A stretch of 64,000 nucleotides of DNA from DATLMR01 sp035634255 (lineage in GTDB: Bacteria; Acidobacteriota; Blastocatellia; UBA7656). How positions within the stretch are numbered: the stretch's first letter is position 1; the number at the start of each line of letters is the position of its first letter. Location of the stretch: positions 124,001-188,000 of the forward strand of contig DASQDI010000160.1 of the NCBI GenBank assembly GCA_035634255.1, read 5' to 3'. The position numbers were made by a program, and so were the translations under genes. The notes below the pieces were generated by a model that ran no database searches, had not been told where the DNA came from, and saw only the letters and a list, made by a program, of their open reading frames with translations. Shown one piece after another: positions 8,435 through 17,241 of this stretch.

Positions 8435-9517
8435 ATGGCGAAGCGTGTGAGAAGACGGGGAATCCGCGCGATCCTGATGGCCGCGCTCTTACTTTCAAGC
8501 GCCAGCGCATTCGGACAGGAGCCGAAAGCGGGGCCACCGTCGATTGAAGAGACGGGCGCGGACGTTCCCCTCCTTCTCGCGTCGAGCGACCCGAGAGAGT
8601 TGGCGTGGGCGACTCATCTGGTCGGCAAGCGGCGGCTGCATGACCTCGCCCCCGCGCTGCTCGACCTGCTCGCGGAGATTCCGGAAGGCCCGAGGGATGA
8701 TAAAGACTTCGCCTTCAGGAACGCGATGCACAGCCTGATAGAACTCGACGCGGAGGTCCCGCACGACCTGCTTTTGAAGGTTTACAAGAGATACTCTCAG
8801 GAGGTCATGTACTATCTTTCAAGAGCGCCGGAGCGGCATGAAGAGGCGCTTTTACACCTGCTACGAGAGCCGGTTTTCACCGACCATTACTTCGCCGCCA
8901 TCATCCTCCTGGCCTCCATCAATTCCCCGAGGCTCGCCGCAAGTATTTTGAAGGATATCGAGCTTACGCTCTGGTTGACGGTCAGGGATGATGGCAGGAA
9001 CAAGGCGACTCCCGGCGAGGGATGGGGCATGACCGGTACCGGAATCTTTATCGTCCCCGACGGCTACCCGCCCTCATACTTATACAAGGTCTACGCAGGC
9101 CCCGCCCCGCCCGGCTCACAGAGGCGTGAACTCGTAGCCAGCCGCCGACTAGTTCAACCCGGCAAAGAGAATGGGGTGTCCGACTGCACCAGCAGCGGCT
9201 TCGACATGAAGAACAATTACGTCCTCGAAGGGCTCGCCAGATTGTTGAACACGTCCGTGTCGGACCTTGGCATGCAGCTATCGACAACGCAGGTCGTGGC
9301 ATGGGTCAATGCCGCTCAGTTTCAAAGCGATGTCGCGGCCGTTAAGAAACGCCTCGCCAAGCCGTACAGGAGATTGGTCAGGCGGTGCTTCGACAAAGAC
9401 CTCATCTCTCATTCCGACCTGTCGTCGCTCAAACCGAAGATAGAAGTCAGCATAAAAGACAGGAGGAAGGACAGGCGCGTCAAGCTGCCTCCCGTGAGCG
9501 ACGACCCTCAACAATGA
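8435..9517 (+). CDS. Hypothetical secreted protein
   Basis: I recognise no named family. From ATG 8435 the protein is about 360 residues and begins with a clear signal peptide (MAKRVRRRGIRAILMAALLL ending SAFGQ). An in-frame ATG at 8318 would add 39 residues before the signal peptide and is less likely. The mature part is helical, with short repeated helical pairs near residues 25-150 (LLASSDPRELAWATHLVGKR, HDLAPALLDLLAEI) that resemble a HEAT-like fold. It then has a Lys/Arg-rich end. It follows the orphan permease by about 135 bases. Confidence 0.65.
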   Translation: MAKRVRRRGIRAILMAALLLSSASAFGQEPKAGPPSIEETGADVPLLLASSDPRELAWATHLVGKRRLHDLAPALLDLLAEIPEGPRDDKDFAFRNAMHSLIELDAEVPHDLLLKVYKRYSQEVMYYLSRAPERHEEALLHLLREPVFTDHYFAAIILLASINSPRLAASILKDIELTLWLTVRDDGRNKATPGEGWGMTGTGIFIVPDGYPPSYLYKVYAGPAPPGSQRRELVASRRLVQPGKENGVSDCTSSGFDMKNNYVLEGLARLLNTSVSDLGMQLSTTQVVAWVNAAQFQSDVAAVKKRLAKPYRRLVRRCFDKDLISHSDLSSLKPKIEVSIKDRRKDRRVKLPPVSDDPQQ

Positions 9518-9596
9518 AACGCGGACATGTCTCAGGCTTCACTCGCCGGAACCTATGAGGCGCGCGGGCGTAATAGGTCTTGTGAAAATCAGGATC

Positions 9597-10640
9597 ATGA
9601 GACCACGCCATCTTATCCCCCTGTTTGTCGGTTTGCTCGCCCTCACAGGCTCGGGCGCGGCTGCATCCCAGAGCGCCCCTCCGCCGTCGGTAGACGTTCG
9701 CGTGATCACGGACGAGCCGGAGGCCGTGCTCTCCATCATCTCCAAAAAACAGGCGGGCCAGCCCATCACGGACGCGGACTGGCAGAGGCTCTTTTCGAGC
9801 GAAGGCTACGTGCGGCTCAGGAAGCGCGAGGCCGCGATGAGGAGGCCCTTCGAGGACGCGGATTTTAAATCCTTCGTCCTGTCCGACTCGCTCGCGGCGC
9901 GGGCCAAAGCTCTGGAAGAGACCCTCGAACGGTGGAAGCGCGCCGACGTCAGCAAAGCCGCCGGGCGCGCGCTCGCTTACCTGCCTCAGCGCGCGAGCCT
10001 CCGGGCGAAGGTCTACCCGTCGATCAAGCCGAGAGATAACAGCTTCGTCTTCGAGGTCAGGACGGACCCGGCCATCTTTCTCTACCTCGACCCGGAGGTG
10101 TCGGCGGACCAGTTCGAAAATACCCTGGCTCACGAGCTGCACCACATAGGCTACGGCGGCAGCTGCCAGCCCGAAGCCGCGCCCGCCGAAGCTCGGAATG
10201 CGCTCGCGTGGGTAGGGGCTTTCGGGGAAGGGCTCGCGATGCTCGCGGCGGCGGGCGGGCCGGACGTGCACCCTCACCTCGCGAGCAAGCCGGAAGACCG
10301 TAAGCGGTGGGACCTCAGCGTCGCGACGGTCAACGAAGACCTGATGAAGGTGGAAAAATTCCTGCTCGACGTTCTCGACGAGCGGTTGAGCGAGGAAGAG
10401 GAGCAGAGGCGCGGCTTCGAGTTTTTCGGGGTCCAGGGGCCGTGGTACACGGTCGGGTGGAAGATGGCGGCGACGATTGAGACGGTCTTCGGCCGCTCGA
10501 AGCTCATAGAAAGCGCATGCGACAAGAGGAATCTGCTCGCCGTTTACAATGACGCGGCCCGGAAGGTCAACCGCTCCGGGCGCGAGAAACTCCCGCTCTG
10601 GTCTCCCTCCCTGATCGGCCGCCTCGGTAAAAAACTTTGA
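9597..10640 (+). CDS. Putative secreted zinc peptidase (DUF5700-like)
   Basis: About 347 residues from ATG 9597, which gives a standard signal peptide (MRPRHLIPLFVGLLALTGSG ending AAASQ). An in-frame ATG at 9555 is possible. The motif LAHELHHIGYGG in the middle of the protein is a gluzincin-type HExxH. The flanking AFGEGLAMLAAAGGPD supplies a conserved Glu expected as the third ligand. The overall pattern resembles the DUF5700 putative zinc-dependent proteases. Substrate unknown; activity is inferred from the motif only. Confidence 0.65.
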   Translation: MRPRHLIPLFVGLLALTGSGAAASQSAPPPSVDVRVITDEPEAVLSIISKKQAGQPITDADWQRLFSSEGYVRLRKREAAMRRPFEDADFKSFVLSDSLAARAKALEETLERWKRADVSKAAGRALAYLPQRASLRAKVYPSIKPRDNSFVFEVRTDPAIFLYLDPEVSADQFENTLAHELHHIGYGGSCQPEAAPAEARNALAWVGAFGEGLAMLAAAGGPDVHPHLASKPEDRKRWDLSVATVNEDLMKVEKFLLDVLDERLSEEEEQRRGFEFFGVQGPWYTVGWKMAATIETVFGRSKLIESACDKRNLLAVYNDAARKVNRSGREKLPLWSPSLIGRLGKKL

Positions 10641-10703
10641 GCGCAAGAAACGGATAGATTGCGCGCCGGTCCTCTCCTATTATGAGAGTCGGAGGCGATC
10701 AAT

Positions 10704-11798
10704 ATGAATCAGGATCAGGAAGTGTTGTCCGAGATACGCCGGATGGACGGGGAGACGCGCTGGAAGGCCGTGCAGGAGAGGGACGCCCGGTTCAACGGCA
10801 TGTTCGTCTACGGGGTCCGGTCGACGGGGATCTATTGCAAACCATCCTGCCCCTCGCGCCGCCCCCGCCGCGAGCACATCCTCTTCCTCGACTCCTGCGA
10901 CGAGGCCGAGAGGGAGGGTTTCCGCGCCTGCCGCCGCTGCGACCCGCGCGGGGGCACGGGCGACCCTTCGCTTGAGTTGGTCCTGCGCGCGTGCCGCGCC
11001 ATCGAAGCTCACGTCAGCGAAGGGTCCGGGCCGGTCTCGCTCTCCGCCCTGAGCGAGAGCCTTGGAGTCAGCCGCCACCACCTTCACAGAACGTTCAAGG
11101 CCATCACGGGCGTGACGCCGCGCCAGTACTCGGCGGTCCACCGCCTGGAGCAGTTCAAGTCTCTGGTCAGGGGAGGCGGAGAGCTTGCGGGAGCGATGTA
11201 CGGGGCCGGGTTCGGTTCGAGCAGCCGGCTCTACGAAAAGGGGTCCGAGTCTCTCGGGATGACTCCGGCGACCTACCGCCGGGGAGGGAAAGGTATGATC
11301 ATCGATTACACGATAGTCGATTCTCCGCTGGGCCGCCTGCTGGTCGCCGCAACCGGGCGGGGGGTCTGCGCGGTCAGCTTCGGGGGCGAGGACGAAGGGC
11401 TGGAATCGGCTCTGAGAGCCGAATACCCGGCGGCGGCCATCCGGCGCGACGCGACCGATTTGAAGGACTGGGTTGACGCCCTGCTTGAGCACCTGGGCGG
11501 GTCGCGGGCGCGGCTCGACCTGCCGCTCGACCTGCGGGCGACGGCTTTTCAGCTTCGGGTGTGGGAAGAGATGCGGAAGATCCCCTACGGCTCCACGCGG
11601 TCATACAAAGAGATCGCCGAAGCCATCGGGCGGCCCTCGGCCACGCGCGCGGTCGCGCGGGCCTGCGCCTCAAACCCCGTGGCCCTCGTCAACCCCTGCC
11701 ATCGCGTCATCCGGGGGGACGGCTCTACGAGCGGCTACCGCTGGGGAGCCGAGCGCAAGGAGATTCTCCTCTCGCGCGAGGCCGGGGGAAAGAAGTAA
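10704..11798 (+). CDS. ada: Ada: methylated-DNA repair protein and transcriptional activator
   Basis: Suicide DNA-repair protein of 364 residues with the full Ada architecture. The N-terminal zinc domain has C45, C49, C76 and C79, the same spacing as E. coli Ada, where the first Cys accepts methyl groups from phosphotriesters. An AraC-type helix-turn-helix follows (about residues 95-195, SLGVSRHHLHRTFKAITGV). The C-terminal O6-methylguanine methyltransferase has active-site Cys332 in NPCHRV. The start follows GGAGGCGATCAAT. Methylated Ada is expected to activate its own promoter. The window also encodes an AlkD-type protein, at 31294. Confidence 0.95.
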   Translation: MNQDQEVLSEIRRMDGETRWKAVQERDARFNGMFVYGVRSTGIYCKPSCPSRRPRREHILFLDSCDEAEREGFRACRRCDPRGGTGDPSLELVLRACRAIEAHVSEGSGPVSLSALSESLGVSRHHLHRTFKAITGVTPRQYSAVHRLEQFKSLVRGGGELAGAMYGAGFGSSSRLYEKGSESLGMTPATYRRGGKGMIIDYTIVDSPLGRLLVAATGRGVCAVSFGGEDEGLESALRAEYPAAAIRRDATDLKDWVDALLEHLGGSRARLDLPLDLRATAFQLRVWEEMRKIPYGSTRSYKEIAEAIGRPSATRAVARACASNPVALVNPCHRVIRGDGSTSGYRWGAERKEILLSREAGGKK

Positions 11799-11843
11799 AA
11801 AGAAGTAAGACACTTTGTCATCATTTGAATCCGGGGGAGGCGA

Positions 11844-12275
11844 ATGCTGATCTTAACTGCCCGTGTCGTGATCTTCTTATTTTTATTAGGGTCCATGCCC
11901 GCTCCGGCTCAGACCCGCCCGCACACGCCAGCCGCCGGGAGCCCGGAGCGCAAAGCGATCATGGAGAGCCTGCGCGCGCCCGTCGAGCGCCAGCTTAAAA
12001 AGCGGGTCGTCTTCAAGGTGGACCACCTGAAAGTGCAAAGCGGCTGGGCCTTCGTCCGCGGGGTGCCGGAGCAGCCGGGCGGCAAGGCGATGGATTACCG
12101 CGACACCGAGTACCAGGAGGCCATCAGGGAAGGCGTCTTCGACGACTGGTTCTGCGCCCTGCTTCGCAGGGAAGGCGCGAAATGGAGAGTGGTCGCCTAC
12201 AGCATCGGCGCGACCGACGTGGTCTACGAAGGCTGGGACGAAGAGTACAAAGCCCCTCCCGCGATCTTCCGATAG
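11844..12275 (+). CDS. Hypothetical small secreted protein
   Basis: 143 residues; I cannot assign a family. A hydrophobic N-terminal signal (MLILTARVVIFLFLLGSMPA, cleavage likely after PAPAQ) precedes a compact mature domain with KVDHLKVQSGWAFVRGVP and a C-terminal GAKWRVVAYSIGATDVVYEGW block. This kind of 'measured value' fold is seen in short periplasmic proteins of the group. The GGGGGAGGCGA ribosome site supports the start. It lies 45 bases after ada but is probably unrelated in function. Confidence 0.7.
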   Translation: MLILTARVVIFLFLLGSMPAPAQTRPHTPAAGSPERKAIMESLRAPVERQLKKRVVFKVDHLKVQSGWAFVRGVPEQPGGKAMDYRDTEYQEAIREGVFDDWFCALLRREGAKWRVVAYSIGATDVVYEGWDEEYKAPPAIFR

Positions 12276-12522
12276 CCCCGCGCCCGCAGGGATTCTTACG
12301 CAACCTTGTAATTACCCGCGCGCAAGTTATATCTTTGTGGCTCCGGTCCGTCAGGCCCCTCTGACGAGCCGAATTATTGAGAAGTTCAATTAAAATCGGA
12401 TCGGTTGAAATGGTCATGGCTTCGTCCGCTTCACCGATTCTCTCACCGGAACGGGCGAAGGCGCGGGAGCCGGTCATCGGGCCGCAGAACTGATTCTTCG
12501 AGCCGGAGTGATGGAGGAGGAG
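12276..12522. other. Intergenic region before the asparaginase-family gene
   Basis: 247 bases between two + strand genes. The sequence is locally AT-rich at 12300-12335 and 12365-12405, so a promoter for the next gene is likely, but I could not pick out a clear -35/-10 pair. No gene is seen. Confidence 0.35.
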
Positions 12523-13644
12523 ATGGGAAAAAGAATATCGCGTCGCGATTTTGTCCGGAGCGGAGCGGCCGCGGGGCTGGTCGCCGCCGCGCCCGGTCTG
12601 GTGTCTGGTCAGGCCCCCGCGGTGGCGGGCCGGCGGCGGGCGGAGCCCGTGGTCATCGCGTCGGCCAACGGGCACAAGTTCAAGAACGGCGGCAAGCTCA
12701 CGTGCGTCGAGACGGCATTCTCTCTGATGACGGGGGGCTCGGACGTGCTCGACGCCCTGCTCGCGGGGGTCAACATCGTCGAGCTTGACCCGCTCGACGA
12801 CAGCGTCGGCTACGGGGGTCTGCCGAACGCGGAGGGCGTGGTCCAGCTCGACTCGTCGGTCATGCACGGGCCGAAAAAACGCGCGGGCGCGGTGGCCGCC
12901 CTCGAAGGGGTGCGGACGCCCTCGCTCGTCGCGAAGGCCGTGATGGAGATGACCGATCACCACCTGATAGTCGGCGAGAATGCCCAGGTCTTCGCGCGCA
13001 ACATGGGATTCAGGATCGAAGACGATCTGAACACGGAGAACTCGCGCAAGCTCTGGCTCGAATGGAAGCGGCGCACCGACCCTTCCCGTTATCTCGACCC
13101 CGCGAAGCGCGCGGAGGCCGGGCACCGCGAAGCCCTGAAGATGGCCGCGGAGGGCTTGATCGACCCGTCGCACCTTTACGGGACGATCAATTGCAACGGC
13201 GTCAACGCCTCCGGGGAGATCTGCGGAGTCACGACGACGAGCGGGCTGGCGTGGAAGATACCGGGACGGGTCGGCGATTCGCCCATCCTCGGGGCGGGCC
13301 TCTACGTCGATGGGGATGTCGGGGCGGCGGGCTCGACCGGCCGCGGGGAGGCGAACCTCTACAACCTCTGCTCGTTCCTGATCGTCGAAAACCTGCGCAG
13401 GGGGATGCTCCCGAAGGACGCGGGGATGGACGCCCTGAAGCGGATCAGGGCGAACACGGTCGAAAAGCGTCTGCTCAATAAAAGAGGCACCCCGAACTTC
13501 GGCATAAACTTTTACGTCCTGAATGCCAGAGGCGAGCACGCCGGCGTGTCGATGTACGAGGGCGCGAATTACTCTTTCTGCAACGCGAGCGGCGCGCAGA
13601 CGGTCCCGTGTGAGGCCCTGCTGCCGGGCAAGCCGGGCGACTAA
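12523..13644 (+). CDS. Tat-exported N4-(beta-N-acetylglucosaminyl)-L-asparaginase family protein
   Basis: Ntn-hydrolase of the isoaspartyl peptidase / glycosylasparaginase family, 373 residues from ATG 12523 (preceded by GGAGGAG). The N-terminus is a twin-arginine signal (SRRDFV at residues 6-11, then an Ala-rich hydrophobic stretch). Family members self-cleave before a Thr that becomes the nucleophile; the best candidate is Thr221 in LYGTINCNG. Conserved downstream blocks GVTTTSGLAWKIPGRVGDSP and GRGEAN follow. The expected substrate is Asn-linked GlcNAc or beta-aspartyl peptides in the periplasm. Confidence 0.88.
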   Translation: MGKRISRRDFVRSGAAAGLVAAAPGLVSGQAPAVAGRRRAEPVVIASANGHKFKNGGKLTCVETAFSLMTGGSDVLDALLAGVNIVELDPLDDSVGYGGLPNAEGVVQLDSSVMHGPKKRAGAVAALEGVRTPSLVAKAVMEMTDHHLIVGENAQVFARNMGFRIEDDLNTENSRKLWLEWKRRTDPSRYLDPAKRAEAGHREALKMAAEGLIDPSHLYGTINCNGVNASGEICGVTTTSGLAWKIPGRVGDSPILGAGLYVDGDVGAAGSTGRGEANLYNLCSFLIVENLRRGMLPKDAGMDALKRIRANTVEKRLLNKRGTPNFGINFYVLNARGEHAGVSMYEGANYSFCNASGAQTVPCEALLPGKPGD

Positions 13645-13716
13645 TCGCGGGGCTGGCGCAAGCCGGGTGGCGCGTGTAATTTAAAAGGGTCGTTTCCGGT
13701 AGCCCGAGGAGGGACG

Positions 13717-14091
13717 GTGAGCCTACTTGCAAAAGCCCTGTTGAATATCGCCGGGACCGTCTTCGTGGCGCTCGGCATTCTCGGGGCCTTCCTGCCCCTG
13801 CTCCCGGCCACGCCCTTCCTGCTGCTGGCTTCGGCCTGTTACATCCGGGGGTCCGACCGGCTCTACCGCTGGCTGATGGGCAACCGTTATCTGGGCCCGT
13901 ACATCAGGAATTTTCAGGAGAAGAGGGGCATGCCGATGAAGGCCAAGATCATCTCCATCGCCATCCTCTGGGCTTCGCTCGCCTTCTCCATTTACAGGGT
14001 CGAGCCGGTCATTCTGGACACGACCCTGATCGTGGTCGGCGTCGGCGTCACCACCCTCATCCTCTGCATCAAGACCTTGAAAGAGACTTAA
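13717..14091 (+). CDS. YbaN family (DUF454) inner-membrane protein
   Basis: 124 residues, the size of the DUF454/YbaN family. It has an N-terminal membrane helix (about residues 8-35, ending in the family's LPLLPATPFLLLA), the central signature ACYIRGSDRLYRWLMGNRYLG, and two further C-terminal hydrophobic segments. GTG start 13717 is supported by GAGGAGGGACG. Function unknown. Confidence 0.88.
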   Translation: MSLLAKALLNIAGTVFVALGILGAFLPLLPATPFLLLASACYIRGSDRLYRWLMGNRYLGPYIRNFQEKRGMPMKAKIISIAILWASLAFSIYRVEPVILDTTLIVVGVGVTTLILCIKTLKET

Positions 14092-14123
14092 CCGCTATCA
14101 CCGAAAAGGAGAAGATCACGAAA

Positions 14124-14648
14124 ATGGCTCAAAGAGTTATAGAGCGGCCCGGCGCGGACGAGTACGCGCCGTATTACGGGACCTACGTAAGTCTCGTCCC
14201 CGACGGTGACATTCTGGCCCTGCTGTCGGAGCAGATGGAAGACACCCTCGCCCTGTTCGGGGGGCTCTCCGAGGCTCAGGCCGCCTCCCGTTACGCGCCC
14301 GACAAGTGGAGCATCAAGGAAGTCTGCGGCCACATCATAGACGCCGAGCGCATCTTCGCCTACCGCGCGCTGCGCTTCGCGCGCGGGGACCAGCAGCCCC
14401 TCGCGGGGTTCGAGCAGGAGGGTTACATCCGCAACGCCAGCTTCGACTCCTGCTCTATGAAAGACCTCTCGGAGGAACTGGATTTCGTCAGGAGGTCGAC
14501 CATATCACTCTTCAAAAATCTCGACGGCGCGGCGTGGTACCGGCGCGGCGTCGCGAGCGAGGCGGAAGTCTCCGTGCGCGCGCTCGCGTACATAATCGCG
14601 GGGCACGAGCGCCATCACGTGGGGGTGATACGGACCCGGTACATCTGA
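14124..14648 (+). CDS. DinB family protein
   Basis: 174-residue four-helix-bundle protein of the DinB/YfiT superfamily. Likely metal-binding histidines are in CGHIIDAERI (about residue 71) and in the C-terminal GHERHHVGV. The DKWSIKEVCGHI block is the family's typical second helix. It starts at ATG 14124 and is the first of four DinB-fold proteins in this window (others at 34944, 37049 and 60158). These proteins are generally thiol- or metal-dependent transferases, but the substrate here cannot be told. Confidence 0.88.
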   Translation: MAQRVIERPGADEYAPYYGTYVSLVPDGDILALLSEQMEDTLALFGGLSEAQAASRYAPDKWSIKEVCGHIIDAERIFAYRALRFARGDQQPLAGFEQEGYIRNASFDSCSMKDLSEELDFVRRSTISLFKNLDGAAWYRRGVASEAEVSVRALAYIIAGHERHHVGVIRTRYI

Positions 14649-14686
14649 AGGCCGCCGGAGCGAGCACAGGGTTTAAGGGTTGAGGG

Positions 14687-15397
14687 ATGATCAGTCTGAA
14701 AAAGATTAGAGACCTGATCTCAGAGAACACCGCCAGATATTTCTCGCACGGCCGGGTCGAGGAGGTCGGGCGGCGGCCTTCGGTCATGAGGGACGTGTTC
14801 ACGGAGATTTACCACTCGGGGGCATGGGGCGACCCGGAGTCGGTCTCGGGGCCGGGGTCGAGCGTGCGGCACACGCTCGCATTCAGGGACCTGATACCTG
14901 AGCTCCTGCGCGGCCTCAACGCGCGGTCTTTGCTTGACGCCCCGTGCGGGGATTTCAACTGGATGAAAGAGCTGCGCCTCGGCGTGAGGAGGTACACGGG
15001 CGTCGACATAGTGCCCGAGCTTGTGGAGCGGAACAGGAGAAATCACTCCGCCCCCGGCCGGGCCTTTCTGAACCTCGACATCACGAGAGACAGGTTGCCG
15101 CGCGCGGATGTCGTCCTCTGCCGCGACTGCCTCGTCCATTTTTCCAGAGGCGACATCGTCGCGACCGTCCGGAATTTCAAGAAGAGCAAGTCCAGATACC
15201 TCCTCACCACCACGTTCACCGGCCGCCGCGAGTACGTCGAGATATCGACCGGCGAATGGCGGCCCCTGAATCTACAGCTCGCGCCCTTCAACTTCCCTCC
15301 GCCGCTGAAGCTGATCGATGAGCGGTGCACCCATTCGGGCGGCACGTACACGGACAAGTGCCTGGGCCTGTGGGAGCTCGCGGCCATCGACATTTAA
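14687..15397 (+). CDS. Class I SAM-dependent methyltransferase
   Basis: 236 residues. SAM-binding motif I is SLLDAPCGDFNWMKEL (about residues 82-97), followed by the acidic motif YTGVDIVPELVERN. A DVVLCRDCLVHFS block corresponds to motif IV. A basic helical N-terminus precedes the Rossmann core. It sits about 175 bases before a glycosyltransferase gene on the same strand, so the pair may act on a surface glycan, but this is inference from position only. Confidence 0.85.
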   Translation: MISLKKIRDLISENTARYFSHGRVEEVGRRPSVMRDVFTEIYHSGAWGDPESVSGPGSSVRHTLAFRDLIPELLRGLNARSLLDAPCGDFNWMKELRLGVRRYTGVDIVPELVERNRRNHSAPGRAFLNLDITRDRLPRADVVLCRDCLVHFSRGDIVATVRNFKKSKSRYLLTTTFTGRREYVEISTGEWRPLNLQLAPFNFPPPLKLIDERCTHSGGTYTDKCLGLWELAAIDI

Positions 15398-15572
15398 GGG
15401 GATCTGTCGCGGAGCTTTGGCGGCCCCCTCCCCCGCGACCGATCTTTGTGATAGAGTCAGGTGTAACCGGGTTTAATTAAAGAGCCTGATCGGGGATGAA
15501 AGAGATACCGTTCCGCACAGACGGAGATGTTCCGGAAGACGCCCTGCGCGAGCGCGTCGGGATGGAGGAGTG

Positions 15573-17156
15573 ATGGACAAACTCCGGGTGTTGATCACCA
15601 ATCACACCGCGGCCGCGCGGGCCGGGTCGGAGCTTTATATCCGCGACATCGGGACGGCCCTGATCGAGCGCGGCCACACCCCGATCGTCTACAGCAAGCA
15701 ACTCGGGGATGTCGCCTCCGAGCTGAGGGCCGCGACCATCCCCGTCATCGATAACCTCGACATGCTCGCCGCCGCGCCCGACCTGATACACGGGCAGGAC
15801 CATTTGCAGACGATGGAGGCGATGCTTTATTTCCCCGACACTCCGGGCGTCTTCTTCTGCCACGGCTGGATGCCGTGGGAGGCTTCGCCGCCGAGGTTCC
15901 CGCGCATCCTGCGTTACGTCGCGGTCGATGAGCCTTGCCGCGACCGGCTCGTTCTGGAGGGGGGCATACCCGAAGAGCGGGTCCGGCTCATCCTGAACTT
16001 CGCGGACCTCGACCGCTTCAAGCCCCGAGGCCCTCTCCCCCCGCGCCCCCTTCGGGCGGCCCTGTTCAGCAATTACGTCAACGAGCACACGCCCGCGAGC
16101 GCCGTGCGCGAGGCGTGCGAGCGCGAGGGGATCGCGCTCGACGTGATCGGGATGGGCGTCGGCAACGCATGCGAAAAACCGGAGTCGGTCCTGGGAGGCT
16201 ACGACCTCGTCTTCGCCATCGCGAGGTCGGCGATTGAGGCCCTCGCCGTCGGGTCGGCCGTCGTTCTTTGCAGCCCCCAGGCCGTCGGCCGGATGGTGAC
16301 TACCGAGAACCTTGACGCCCTCCGGCCGCTGAACTTCGGCATACGCGCGCTGCGCGAGCCCCTGACGGTTGAAGCCGTCTCGCGGGAGATCGCCCGCTAT
16401 GACCCCCAGGACGCGGCGGAGGTCAGCCGCCGCATGCGCTCGGTCGCTAATCTCGACGCGGCCGTCGATGAGATACTCGCGCTCTACCGGGAGGCTCTGG
16501 AAGAGTGGGCGGGCGCGGGCGGCCGCGACCTCGTGGCGGAAGGGCGCGCCGTGACCTCGTACCTGCAATGGCTCGCCCCGCGGATCAGGGACAACGAGCG
16601 GTTACAGGGCGAGCGCGATTGGATTCAGGCCGAATATTACAAGCTGGACAGCCGCCTCTACGCGCTCAACAACGAAGCCGCGCAGTTGAAGGAGCAGCTC
16701 GGCGAGAGCAGGCAGTTGGTACGGACTCTCGAAGAACGCGCGGCGGAACAGTCCTTCCTGATGAGGAGGGACCTGGCCGAAGCGCGCGGAGACAACCGGC
16801 GGCTCGTCGCCTCAAGTGAGACGCTGCAAGCTGAGTTGTCCGAAAAAGAGCGGGCCATTCAGCAGCTCTCGGCCGACCTCTCCGAGAAAGAGCGGAGCAT
16901 TCAAAGATTGTCGGCCGACCTGTCGGAGAAGGAGCGTAGTATTCACGCGCTCTCGGCCGGCCTTGCCGATAAAGAGCAGAGCGTGAGCAGGCTGTCGGAC
17001 GACCTGGCCGACCGGGAGGAGCGGTTGCGGAAGATCACGGGCTCTTTAGGCTGGCGTCTGCTCAGCCTCTACGGCCCCGTGAAGTACCGGCTCCTGCTGC
17101 CGCCATACAACATGGTGAAGAGGGTGTTCGGCCAGAAGCCGGGGCGAGAGGTCTAG
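15573..17156 (+). CDS. Glycosyltransferase with C-terminal coiled coil
   Basis: About 527 residues. The first 320 look like a GT-B glycosyltransferase: N-terminal LITNHTAAARAGSELYIRDI, DLIHGQDHLQTMEAML, then a short C-terminal lobe with AIARSAIEALAVGSAV where the nucleotide-sugar Glu would lie. From about 335 it is helical. Residues 423-492 form five 14-residue repeats, three beginning SEKER and two ADKEQ/ADREE. It ends in a hydrophobic/basic tail (GWRLLSLYGPVKYRLLLPPY) like those of O-antigen-type glycosyltransferases. GTG 15570 is an alternative start; ATG 15573 has GGAGGAG just upstream. Confidence 0.82.
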   Translation: MDKLRVLITNHTAAARAGSELYIRDIGTALIERGHTPIVYSKQLGDVASELRAATIPVIDNLDMLAAAPDLIHGQDHLQTMEAMLYFPDTPGVFFCHGWMPWEASPPRFPRILRYVAVDEPCRDRLVLEGGIPEERVRLILNFADLDRFKPRGPLPPRPLRAALFSNYVNEHTPASAVREACEREGIALDVIGMGVGNACEKPESVLGGYDLVFAIARSAIEALAVGSAVVLCSPQAVGRMVTTENLDALRPLNFGIRALREPLTVEAVSREIARYDPQDAAEVSRRMRSVANLDAAVDEILALYREALEEWAGAGGRDLVAEGRAVTSYLQWLAPRIRDNERLQGERDWIQAEYYKLDSRLYALNNEAAQLKEQLGESRQLVRTLEERAAEQSFLMRRDLAEARGDNRRLVASSETLQAELSEKERAIQQLSADLSEKERSIQRLSADLSEKERSIHALSAGLADKEQSVSRLSDDLADREERLRKITGSLGWRLLSLYGPVKYRLLLPPYNMVKRVFGQKPGREV

Positions 17157-17241
17157 CGCGTAACGCGCAAGCCCTGCCCCGCGCTTAGTCTCCGACTAAT
17201 CGCTTTTGCCACGGCCCGCGCAAATATAAGGAGCCCGCATA

